From NCBI RefSeq assembly GCF_016919245.1, contig NZ_JAFEJA010000001.1, positions 5,481,501 through 5,545,500 of the forward strand: a stretch of DNA of 64,000 nt, given 5' to 3'. This DNA comes from Streptomyces zhihengii. GTDB taxonomy: Bacteria > Actinomycetota > Actinomycetes > Streptomycetales > Streptomycetaceae. Shown piece after piece: positions 55,622-62,507 of the stretch. The notes under the pieces were generated by a model. The model had not been told where the DNA came from, did no database searches, and worked only from the letters and a program-made list of their open reading frames with translations. The position numbers and the translations under genes are program-made. How positions within the stretch are numbered: position 1 is the first letter of the stretch; the number at the start of each line of letters is the position of its first letter.

Positions 55622-56304
55622 ACGGCACGCCGGACGGGGGTGCGGCCGCCGGCGGCCGCACGGAGAAGAAGCGCGGTCGCCGGATCGTCCTGTGGCGGCA
55701 CGGCCAGACCTCGTGGAACCTGGAGCGCCGCTTCCAGGGCACCACGGACATCGAGCTGACCGAGACGGGCGTGGCCCAGGCGCGGCGTGCCGCCCGCCTG
55801 CTCGCGGCGCTGCGGCCGGACGCCGTCGTGGCCTCCGATCTCAAGCGCGCCGCGGCCACCGCGGCCGAGCTGGCCACCCTCACCGGCGTCGACGTCTCCT
55901 ACGACGCGGCGCTGCGCGAGACGTACGCCGGGGTGTGGCAGGGCCTGACCCACGACGAGATCGTCGCCCGCCACGGTGAGCAGTACGCCGCCTGGAAGCG
56001 CGGGGAGCCGGTGCGCCGCGGCGGCGGCGAACTGGAGACCGAGGTCGCCGACCGGGCCGCGCCCGTGGTGCTGCACCACGCCGAGAAGCTGCCCGACGAC
56101 GGCACGCTCGTGGTGGTCAGCCACGGCGGCACGATCCGCACCACCATCGGGCGGCTGCTCGGCCTGGAGGCCCACCACTGGGAGAGCCTCGGCGGCCTCT
56201 CCAACTGCTGCTGGTCGGTCCTGGGCGAGGGCGCACGGGGCTGGCGGCTCATGGAGCACAACGCCGGCACCCTGCCCGAGCCGGTGCTCGGCGACGACAC
56301 CTGA
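55618..56304 (+). CDS. Histidine phosphatase family protein, probable CTG start
   Basis: A 228-residue phosphoglycerate-mutase-like phosphatase. The catalytic histidine is in VLWRHGQTSWNLERR near residue 25, the proton-donor Glu in LRETYAGVWQGLTHDEI, and the second histidine in VVVSHGGTIRTTIG. The substrate cannot be read. The start is CTG 55618 overlapping the rsfS stop (CTGA), five bases after GGGGAG. No ATG, GTG or TTG lies between it and the conserved RHG, and the only upstream alternative, GTG 55510, would overlap rsfS by 112 bases. It is translationally coupled to rsfS. Confidence 0.88.
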   Translation: MNGTPDGGAAAGGRTEKKRGRRIVLWRHGQTSWNLERRFQGTTDIELTETGVAQARRAARLLAALRPDAVVASDLKRAAATAAELATLTGVDVSYDAALRETYAGVWQGLTHDEIVARHGEQYAAWKRGEPVRRGGGELETEVADRAAPVVLHHAEKLPDDGTLVVVSHGGTIRTTIGRLLGLEAHHWESLGGLSNCCWSVLGEGARGWRLMEHNAGTLPEPVLGDDT

Positions 56305-56389
56305 GCGGTGCCGCGAGGGGCCGCGCCGGACGTCCGTGCCGCGGTCCGTGCCCCCGCGCTTGGGGCCCGGACGGGCTCGCGGCCCGGAT

Positions 56390-56419
56390 TTCACTTTCCG
56401 GCAGGTCGCAGGCTAAAGT
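56390..56419 (+). promoter_or_regulatory. Promoter of tRNA-Ala copy 1
   Basis: TTCACT (56390-56395) and TAAAGT (56414-56419) are 18 bases apart. The predicted 5' leader of about 30 bases contains TTCTTGTTCGC and GCGCGAAGAAC, which can pair just before the mature tRNA end. Confidence 0.6.
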
Positions 56420-56455
56420 TCTTCTTGTTCGCAGCGCGGAGCGCGAAGAACACGC

Positions 56456-56528
56456 GGGGCTATAGCTCAGTTGGTAGAGCGCCTGCATGGCATGCAGGAG
56501 GTCAGGAGTTCAATTCTCCTTAGCTCCA
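56456..56528 (+). tRNA. alaT: tRNA-Ala (anticodon GGC), copy 1
   Basis: A 73-base tRNA. The acceptor stem GGGGCTA pairs with TAGCTCC (one G-T pair), the D arm is GCTCAGTTGGTAGAGC, the anticodon stem-loop CCTGC-ATGGCAT-GCAGG carries GGC at the anticodon position, and the T arm is AGGAGTTCAATTCTCCT. CCA is not encoded. An identical copy lies at 58715. The gene symbol is only a conventional name. Confidence 0.95.
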
Positions 56529-56536
56529 CAATCCGG

Positions 56537-56562
56537 ATCCCGTCCCCGCAAGGGGGCGGGAT
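56537..56562 (+). terminator. Terminator after tRNA-Ala copy 1
   Basis: An 11-bp stem closed by a GCAA tetraloop, nine bases after the tRNA, followed by TTCTG. Confidence 0.8.
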
Positions 56563-56590
56563 TCTGCGTTGTGCCGCCACCCTGCCCGTC

Positions 56591-58069
56591 ATGACACTCT
56601 CCGTCATGCGCTGCAGCACCGCACTGACCGCCCTGAGGACCGCCGTCGCACGCCCCCGCTCCGAGACGGCCGGCCGGCCGCGCGGGCGCGGGGGCGGACC
56701 TCTCCTCGCGGTCGTCCTCGCCGCACAGTTCATGGCCCTGCTCGACGTCTTCATCGTCAATGTCGCGGCGCCCACCATCCGCGGCGAACTGGCCGCCTCC
56801 GGAGCGGGACTTCAGCTCGTCATCGCCGGCTACACCATCGCGTACGCGGTGCTGCTGATCACCGGTGCCCGGCTCGGCGACCTGATCGGACACCGCAGGG
56901 CGTACCTGGCCGGGCTCGGTGTCTTCACCGCGGCCTCGCTGGCCTGCGGACTGGCCGCCGGCACCGGCCAGTTGATCGCCTTCCGGCTGGTCCAGGGCGC
57001 GGGCGCGGCGGTGATGATCCCCCAGGTGCTCAGCCTGATCCAGCGCAACTTCACCGGCGAGGGGCGGGCCAGGGCCCTGAGCGCCTACTCCGCCGTCCTC
57101 GCCACCGGCGCCGCGGCCGGGCAGGTGCTCGGCGGTCTGGTGGTGAGCGCGGACCTGTTCGGCACCAGCTGGCGGCCGGTCTTCCTGGTCAACGTCCCCA
57201 TCGGGCTGGCGCTGTTCGTCCTCGGCAGGCGGGTGCTGCCGGCGGACCGGGACGAGCGGGCCGAGCACGCGCGGCCGCTCGACCTCATGGGCCTCGCCCT
57301 GCTCGCGGCGGCCGTCTCGCTCCTCACCGTCCCCCTGGTGCTCGGGCAGGAGCAGGGCTGGCCGCTGTGGACGCGGCTCTCGCTGGGCGGCGCGGCGGTG
57401 GTGTTCACGGCGTTCTGCTTCGCCGAGTCCGCGCTCGCGCGCCGGGGAGGCGCCCCGCTCATCGCGCCGCACGTCCTGCGGATCCCCGGCATGGGCCGCT
57501 CCGTGCTGTGGATCGGCGGGGGCATGGCCGTCAACGCGGGGTTCCTGTTCACCCTCACCCTGCATCTCCAGGGCGGCCTCGGCCAGAGTGCCCTGCGCGC
57601 GGGGCTGACCTTCGCGCCGATGGCGGTGGTGTTCGGCGTGGTCGGGCTGACCTGGCGGCGGCTGCCCGTCGCCGCGCACCGCTTCCTGGTGCCCGGCGGC
57701 TTCGCCCTCGCCGCGGTCACCGTGCTCGCGCTCGGGCTGCTGCTGAGGGACGGCGGCGACGGCGGACCGCTGCTGTACGCGGCGTTCGGGGCCTTCGGCG
57801 CCGGGGTGGCGTCCGCCTTCGGACCCGCGCTGACCGGTGCGCTTGCCACCGTCCGCTCCCAGGACGCGGCCGACACCAGCGGTCTGCTGGCGACCGTCAC
57901 CCAGCTCGGGCAGCTCCTCGGGATCGCCGTCTTCGGGACCCTGTTCCTCGGCCGGCTCGAAGGGGCGGGAGCCTCCGGTTCCGGCGGCGCCCTGTGGGCC
58001 TGTGCCCTGGCGCTGTTCGCCGTCTGTGTACTCGGTTCCCTCACCGGTCTCGTTCGCAAACGCCGCTGA
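56591..58069 (+). CDS. MFS transporter, DHA2-type drug exporter
   Basis: A 492-residue membrane protein with about 14 helices. Typical DHA2 motifs: FMALLDVFIVNVAAPTIRGE in helix 1, GARLGDLIGHRRAYLAG (motif A), and RLVQGAGAAVMIPQVLSLI (motif B region). It is expected to export small molecules with proton exchange; the substrate is unknown. I take ATG 56591; ATG 56606 is also possible and neither has a good Shine-Dalgarno. The gene starts only 63 bases after the tRNA-Ala. No regulator gene is adjacent. Confidence 0.9.
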   Translation: MTLSVMRCSTALTALRTAVARPRSETAGRPRGRGGGPLLAVVLAAQFMALLDVFIVNVAAPTIRGELAASGAGLQLVIAGYTIAYAVLLITGARLGDLIGHRRAYLAGLGVFTAASLACGLAAGTGQLIAFRLVQGAGAAVMIPQVLSLIQRNFTGEGRARALSAYSAVLATGAAAGQVLGGLVVSADLFGTSWRPVFLVNVPIGLALFVLGRRVLPADRDERAEHARPLDLMGLALLAAAVSLLTVPLVLGQEQGWPLWTRLSLGGAAVVFTAFCFAESALARRGGAPLIAPHVLRIPGMGRSVLWIGGGMAVNAGFLFTLTLHLQGGLGQSALRAGLTFAPMAVVFGVVGLTWRRLPVAAHRFLVPGGFALAAVTVLALGLLLRDGGDGGPLLYAAFGAFGAGVASAFGPALTGALATVRSQDAADTSGLLATVTQLGQLLGIAVFGTLFLGRLEGAGASGSGGALWACALALFAVCVLGSLTGLVRKRR

Positions 58070-58139
58070 CCCCGACGCGCCGCCGTGGCAGAATCGGACG
58101 GCCGGGAGGGGACACCGGCTGTACGGGAGGGAGCGCACG

Positions 58140-58313
58140 ATGCCCGCCAGCGGCGAGCAAGCCGAGGAGGCTGCCGGTGACCTGCTTGCCACGGCCGGGG
58201 CGCGTGCCCGTCTCAGTTGTCCCTCCTGTGGTTCCTCACACGTCGCCCAGGTCCTCGGCGACAACGGCGGTGTGTCGTACGTGTGCACGGCCTGCGGTCA
58301 CAGCTGGAGCTGA
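58140..58313 (+). CDS. Small zinc-ribbon protein, 57 residues
   Basis: A short protein with a C-terminal zinc ribbon, LSCPSCGSSHVAQ and YVCTACGHSW (two C-x2-C knuckles). The N-terminal 20 residues are acidic. GGGAGGGAG stands a few bases before ATG 58140. It ends one base before a GTG in frame with the next gene. The function is unknown: such ribbons bind DNA, RNA or protein partners. Confidence 0.75.
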   Translation: MPASGEQAEEAAGDLLATAGARARLSCPSCGSSHVAQVLGDNGGVSYVCTACGHSWS

Positions 58314-58316
58314 GTG

Positions 58317-58550
58317 ATGGGTGCACACAGGCGGAAATGCGACTGGTGCGGCGGCGGTACGCCCATCGTCAGGGACATGGATCCGGTCAACCCCGAGTAC
58401 CAGTACTGGTGCGAGGAGTGCGCCAGGGCGCTGATCATAAAAGGCGACCCCATCGAGACGTACCGGGAACTCGAGGGCGAGCCGATCTACGGCCGGCTCC
58501 TCGACGAGCACTGCACCCTCAAGCGCTTCTATTCGTTCGCAACGGCGTGA
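58317..58550 (+). CDS. Small zinc-binding protein, 77 residues
   Basis: A 77-residue protein with two C-x2-C pairs, RKCDWCGGG and YWCEECARA, suggesting one zinc site. A charged helical part follows (YRELEGEPIYGRLLDEH). ATG 58317 is seven bases after GGAG; GTG 58314 is an in-frame alternative. It lies three bases after the preceding zinc-ribbon gene, so the two are translationally close and probably work together. Function unknown. Confidence 0.75.
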   Translation: MGAHRRKCDWCGGGTPIVRDMDPVNPEYQYWCEECARALIIKGDPIETYRELEGEPIYGRLLDEHCTLKRFYSFATA

Positions 58551-58639
58551 GCCGGCCGGCCCCGTCCGCCGCTCCCCGGGCGCGCGCCCCGCTCGCGCCC
58601 GCTGCCGGGCGGCCCGCGGGAGCCCGGGAGGGAAAGGAT

Positions 58640-58669
58640 TTGGAGATGCGCCGACGAGGGCGTTAATGT
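58640..58669 (+). promoter_or_regulatory. Promoter of tRNA-Ala copy 2
   Basis: TTGGAG (58640-58645) and TAATGT (58664-58669) are 18 bases apart. The predicted start near 58676 gives a 39-base 5' leader. Confidence 0.65.
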
Positions 58670-58714
58670 TCTCTACGTCGCCGCGAGGGAAACCGGGCGG
58701 AGGACGCACAGCAA

Positions 58715-58787
58715 GGGGCTATAGCTCAGTTGGTAGAGCGCCTGCATGGCATGCAGGAGGTCAGGAGTTCAATTCTCCTTAGCTCCA
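58715..58787 (+). tRNA. tRNA-Ala (anticodon GGC), copy 2
   Basis: Identical over all 73 bases to the tRNA at 56456, same GGC anticodon, CCA not encoded. Its own promoter and terminator flank it, and the flanks share no obvious similarity with those of copy 1. Confidence 0.95.
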
Positions 58788-58793
58788 CAGGAT

Positions 58794-58830
58794 GAGAAGC
58801 GGGTCACCCGGTCAGGGTGGCCCGCTTCTC
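58794..58830. terminator. Terminator after tRNA-Ala copy 2
   Basis: A 16-position stem (one G-T pair) with a 5-base loop, seven bases after the tRNA. It may also serve the converging gene ending at 58894. Confidence 0.8.
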
Positions 58831-58893
58831 GTCGTACCGCCGCTCCCGCCCTCGCCGGGACCGGACGCGGCCGGTCCCGGCGAGGGCGGGGCG

Positions 58894-60483
58894 TCAATCC
58901 CGGCCGCTCCCCAGGGCCTTGCGGTTGCTGCTCGGCAGCGCCGGGCGCGACGGCGCCGGTGCCGGGGCGTCCACCTGCTCGATCCGCATCGCCAGCGCCG
59001 GGCAGCGGCGCACGGCCCGCTGCGCACGGCCCCGCAGGTGCACCGGGACCACCGCGTCGGCGACGGAGGGGTAGCCGTCCGGGTTGAGCCGGATCAGCTC
59101 GGGCACGATGTCGGCGCACAGGCCGTGCCCCTGGCAGAGCGTCCAGTCGATGAAGACCTTCTCGCCGCTGGGGATCGACTCCTCCGCCTCCTCGTAGCCC
59201 GGCAGCGGAAGCGGCAGCACGCCCGTGGTGGGCCGCCCGCAGCCGCCGTGCAGCACATGGGCGGCGAGGTCGTCCGTGAACGCGGAGAGCGTCGAGGCGA
59301 AGAAGCGCGCCGAACCGTCCGGGTGCTTGCACGCGCCCCGGCCCTTCACGGCCTGGGTGACCTCGCGCAGCGCCTCCAGCGCCGCCGGCCCGCCGCCGTT
59401 CATCACATCGGCGAGACCGCCCGCCGCGGCGGGCAGCCCGAGCTTGCACGGCCCGCACTGCCCCGCCGTCTCGGCGGCGAGCCAGTTGGCCACCCGCAGG
59501 GACTCGCCGAGCGGGCAGGTCTCCGGTCCGATCGGCAGGATCGCGCCCGCGCCCAGCGCGCCGCCCACGGACGCCAGGGACGCCTTGGAGACGACGGCCT
59601 CGTGCACGGCGACCGAGTCGATCCAGTTGCCGTGGTACCCGCCGGTCAGCACGCCCTGCGGCAACGGCGGGGCGCCCGCGAGCTGGAGCACGTAGCGCAG
59701 CGGCACGCCCGTCGGCACCTCGACGACCATGGGCCGGGCCACCGCCCCCGAGATCGTCAGCATGACGGTGCCGGGCTCCGAGTCGAGCCCGGTGTGGGCG
59801 TACCGCCGGGAGCCGATCCGCGCGGCGACGGCGAGCTGGGCGAACGTCTCCGCGTTCGACAGCAGGGTCGGCGCGCCGCCCACCCCGGAGTCGGCCGCGC
59901 GCACCCGGCGCCCGGGCGGCAGCGCGGGGCCGCCGTTCACCGCCCGGATCACCGACGACGCCTCACCGGAGACCATCCGCTCCGGGGTGCGCACCACCCG
60001 GGCGCGCAGCGCCTGCCCCCGGCGGTCGGACAGCCCCCGCTCCGCGAGCGCGGCGCGCATCGAGACCTCCGTGGAGTTGCGGGTCACCGCGACGACCAGG
60101 GTGCGCGCCCCGAGCGCCTCGGCCGCCAGCAGCGCGCCGTCGAGGATCAGATGGGGCGCGCGGTTGAGCAGCACCGTGTCCTTGCGGCAGGCGGGCTCGC
60201 CCTCGCTGCCGTTGACGACGACCACGGGGCGCACCCCGCGCCGGATCGCGGACTTGGCCACGGCGCGCAGCTTCCGGCCGAATGGGAAGCCCGCGCCGCC
60301 GCGCCCGGTCAGGGATATCTCCTCGGCGAGCTGCGCGAGCCGCTCGCCGCTCACCGGCTCCAGCGGGCCGTGGACCTTCAGATGCATCTGGAGGTCCAGC
60401 CGTTCGACGAGGTCGAAGCCCTGCGTGAGCTGGGGGAGGCCGACGACCCGGACTTCGGGGACGTCGGGGAGGGGGGTGTTCAC
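58894..60483 (-). CDS. NuoF-like flavoprotein fused to a ferredoxin domain
   Basis: A 529-residue electron-transfer protein. The NuoF-like part (about 30-420) has the FMN/NAD motif SLTGRGGAGFPFGRKL and VVNGSEGEPACRKDT, then an SLBB-like part and an iron-sulfur end. The first cysteine of the usual S-C-G-x-C-T-P-C cluster motif is absent: the sequence reads ETAGQCGPCKLG, with a further Cys in GACKHPDG. The C-terminal 80 residues are a small ferredoxin, DWTLCQGHGLCAD with a later CP, three cysteines in all. Its start overlaps the upstream membrane gene's stop (ATGA). It could pass electrons from a pyridine nucleotide to the haem membrane protein. Confidence 0.85.
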   Translation of the reverse strand: MNTPLPDVPEVRVVGLPQLTQGFDLVERLDLQMHLKVHGPLEPVSGERLAQLAEEISLTGRGGAGFPFGRKLRAVAKSAIRRGVRPVVVVNGSEGEPACRKDTVLLNRAPHLILDGALLAAEALGARTLVVAVTRNSTEVSMRAALAERGLSDRRGQALRARVVRTPERMVSGEASSVIRAVNGGPALPPGRRVRAADSGVGGAPTLLSNAETFAQLAVAARIGSRRYAHTGLDSEPGTVMLTISGAVARPMVVEVPTGVPLRYVLQLAGAPPLPQGVLTGGYHGNWIDSVAVHEAVVSKASLASVGGALGAGAILPIGPETCPLGESLRVANWLAAETAGQCGPCKLGLPAAAGGLADVMNGGGPAALEALREVTQAVKGRGACKHPDGSARFFASTLSAFTDDLAAHVLHGGCGRPTTGVLPLPLPGYEEAEESIPSGEKVFIDWTLCQGHGLCADIVPELIRLNPDGYPSVADAVVPVHLRGRAQRAVRRCPALAMRIEQVDAPAPAPSRPALPSSNRKALGSGRD

Positions 60484-62045
60484 GGACGTTCTCCTGCGGG
60501 TGCGTTCCAGGGTTCTCCGGCGGACGGCCGGAAGAGGGTGTTCGCGGCGGGGTCCTGCGCGTCCCGGCCGGCCGCGTCGCCGGGCGGGAAGGCGGTGGCG
60601 GCGCCGTACGGGGCGCCGCCGGGCACCGGGCCGGTCAGGGGGTCCGCCGACGGGCCGGTCAGGGGGGCCGTCAGCGGGTCGGCCGGCGGGTCGAAGGCGG
60701 AGGAGGCGTACGGGGGCGCGTCGTACGCGCCCGTCCCGGCGCCGCCGCCCGGGCCGTAGGGAGCGAAGGAGCCCGTGTCACCGGTGCCGTACGGGGCCCC
60801 GGCGCCGAACGTCCCGGAGGAGCCGTAGGCGTCCCGGCCCTGCGACGCGCCGTACGCACCGGGAGCCGGTCCGTCGTCGGGGCGGACCGAGCGGGCGGGC
60901 GGCGGCGGGGAGGGCGTGGGCCAGACGCCCGGACGAGGGCCCGTCTCGGACACCACGGGTATCTCCTCCGTCATCGGCACCCGCTCGGCGAGCGGGGCGC
61001 CCTGCTCGCCGGCGAGCGACACCGCGCGGTACGCCGCGGCCATGCCGGGAGCGCGCCCCGGCGCACGGCCGCCCGGCATCACCACCGGCGACCCCTCCGG
61101 CGGCGGGGCCTCATACAGCGGCGGCGAGGGCGCGGCCAGCCGGGGAGGCTGCGGGCGCGACTGACCGGGGAGGGCCTGGGAGTCCTCCCCGTACGGGCGC
61201 TGCGCCGGCCCACCGTTCACGCGGTCCATGCGGTCCATGCCAGCGGGTACGGGCGGACGGCCCGTCCCGTTCATCGTCCCGGCGCCCGGCAGGGGCGAGA
61301 CGCGCAGGTCGCGCTGGGCCTGCTCCTCCGCGGCGGGCGGCTGGGCGCCGCCGCCGGTCAGCGAGACGATCGTGCCGGCGACCCGCCGCTGGAGGTGCCG
61401 GGGCAGCATCCTGACCGACACGGCGGTCGCGACACCGGCCAGCGCCAGGCAGTACATGGTGGTCACCCAGGTGGCCGCGGGACGGCCCGCGTACAGGCCG
61501 TGCACCAGCGCGAAGCACCACGCCGGGTAGGCGAGCATGTGCAGCGGCCGCCAGCGGCCGGCCACCCGGATGTTGCCCGCCAGCGCGCTGCGCAGGGCGC
61601 CGGTGGTCGCGGCGACGACCATCAGGAAGCCGGCCAGCGAACCGAAGCCGATGAGCGCCGACGTGCCGGTCACCCCCAGGCCGAACGGGATCAGGGCGCC
61701 GATCAGCGAGACGTGTCCGAGGGACACCTTCACGGTGGCGTGCAGCAGCAGGAAGCCGAGCGAGGCCACCGCGGTGGTCCGGTGGATGCCCTGGGCGAGC
61801 AGCCGGTGGCGCGGGGAGAGGAGCAGCCGGTCGGTGGCGAGCAGCCCCCAGGCGACGGAGGCGGTCAGCGACACCAGGGAGAGGACCCCCGTGGTGAAGT
61901 CGAGTGCCGCACGGAAGCTGTCACTGCCTCCGACGGCGAGGACGGGGACGAGGATCAACGCGGCCGCGTAGAGGCCGCCTTGTACCGGGCGACTGAGTCC
62001 AGGGCCGGCGTCCGGTGACGAACGCCGTGTGAGGCGTGGGTTCAT
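60480..62045 (-). CDS. Ferric-reductase-like haem membrane protein with disordered tail
   Basis: A 521-residue protein. Residues 20-215 form about six membrane helices of the ferric-reductase/cytochrome-b type. Histidines in GIHRTTAVASLGFLLLHATV and in LHMLAYPAWCFALVHGLY are placed to bind haem. The last 290 residues are rich in Pro, Gly, Ala and Tyr (GAYDAPPY, DPLTAPLTGP) and probably disordered in the cytoplasm. It is coupled by ATGA to the NuoF-ferredoxin gene, so electrons may flow from that protein to the haem. The acceptor is unknown. A TAGAGT -10-like element on the minus strand lies near 62088-62093. Confidence 0.82.
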   Translation of the reverse strand: MNPRLTRRSSPDAGPGLSRPVQGGLYAAALILVPVLAVGGSDSFRAALDFTTGVLSLVSLTASVAWGLLATDRLLLSPRHRLLAQGIHRTTAVASLGFLLLHATVKVSLGHVSLIGALIPFGLGVTGTSALIGFGSLAGFLMVVAATTGALRSALAGNIRVAGRWRPLHMLAYPAWCFALVHGLYAGRPAATWVTTMYCLALAGVATAVSVRMLPRHLQRRVAGTIVSLTGGGAQPPAAEEQAQRDLRVSPLPGAGTMNGTGRPPVPAGMDRMDRVNGGPAQRPYGEDSQALPGQSRPQPPRLAAPSPPLYEAPPPEGSPVVMPGGRAPGRAPGMAAAYRAVSLAGEQGAPLAERVPMTEEIPVVSETGPRPGVWPTPSPPPPARSVRPDDGPAPGAYGASQGRDAYGSSGTFGAGAPYGTGDTGSFAPYGPGGGAGTGAYDAPPYASSAFDPPADPLTAPLTGPSADPLTGPVPGGAPYGAATAFPPGDAAGRDAQDPAANTLFRPSAGEPWNAPAGERP

Positions 62046-62316
62046 GGGGCGACTCCGAATGGTGCGGGAAAGCGGTCCCGTTGACGCACTCTAGGTCGGC
62101 CCATACTGCTCAGTACGAGGTTTCGCAGTTATCCGAGGTGAAGGGCGGACCGCGCGTTCTTGGCTTGCCCTGGATACGGTTGATACGCGGAGTAACCTCA
62201 ACGACAAGATCACTCGACGGCCTTCCGGCGGTGATCCGCCACTGGTCGGGAGCCGCCCCAGGGGGCCGCCGGGGCGCCGCGGCGGAAGCCGAATGCGGGG
62301 CGTTCACCGCCTGCGG
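62046..62316. promoter_or_regulatory. Divergent regulatory region, cytochrome-like gene / leuS leader
   Basis: About 270 bases with no gene. TACTG-CT-CAGTA at 62104-62115 is a perfect palindrome close to the promoter of the minus-strand gene and may be an operator. A second near-symmetrical element, GTTGA...TCAAC, spans about 62179-62205. TTGACG near 62079 on the + strand has a weak partner 17 bases on. Confidence 0.4.
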
Positions 62317-62322
62317 TACCCT
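62317..62322 (+). promoter_or_regulatory. -10 element for the leaderless leuS leader RNA
   Basis: TACCCT is six bases before the ATG of the leader peptide at 62329; no Shine-Dalgarno is present. Confidence 0.6.
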
Positions 62323-62328
62323 GACGCC

Positions 62329-62367
62329 ATGCGTGCCGTACGCCTTCTGCTTAGCGAGCCGCGCTGA
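62329..62367 (+). CDS. Leucine leader peptide of leuS ([12 protein letters not shown])
   Basis: A 12-residue open frame with three adjacent leucine codons, CTT-CTG-CTT. CTT is rare in such G+C-rich genomes. The frame is followed by stem structures and an intrinsic terminator before leuS, the arrangement of transcription attenuation controlled by charged tRNA-Leu. The last codons and stop (62358-62368) can pair over 11 positions (one G-T) with 62399-62409. The ATG lies six bases after TACCCT, so the peptide is probably read from a leaderless RNA. Confidence 0.75.
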   Translation: MRAVRLLLSEPR

Positions 62368-62436
62368 TCAGTCCCGACGAAGGAAAGAATCCGTCGGAAT
62401 CGGCGCGGCGTCCCCTCCTGTGCGAGGGGATTTTTC
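62358..62436 (+). promoter_or_regulatory. leuS attenuator: alternative stems and intrinsic terminator
   Basis: An outer stem, 62358-62368 with 62399-62409, encloses an inner 6-bp hairpin, 62374-62379 (CCGACG) with 62392-62397 (CGTCGG). A 7-bp terminator stem, TCCCCTC with GAGGGGA (62411-62417 and 62424-62430), is followed directly by TTTTTC. A ribosome stalled on the Leu codons or stopped at the TGA would disturb the outer stem differently, which is the expected switch. I cannot fold the alternatives by computation. Confidence 0.7.
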
Positions 62437-62507
62437 ATTTCCCCCCGGCAGGAATCAGCGGCAGTCGCGGCAGCCGGCAGAGACGATCGATGGAGCTTCA
62501 AAGGATC

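Noticed and set aside
56456..58787. The two tRNA-Ala copies considered as attachment sites of an integrated element
   Set aside because: No integrase, excisionase or other mobility gene lies between or beside them, and both copies are full-length with their own promoters.
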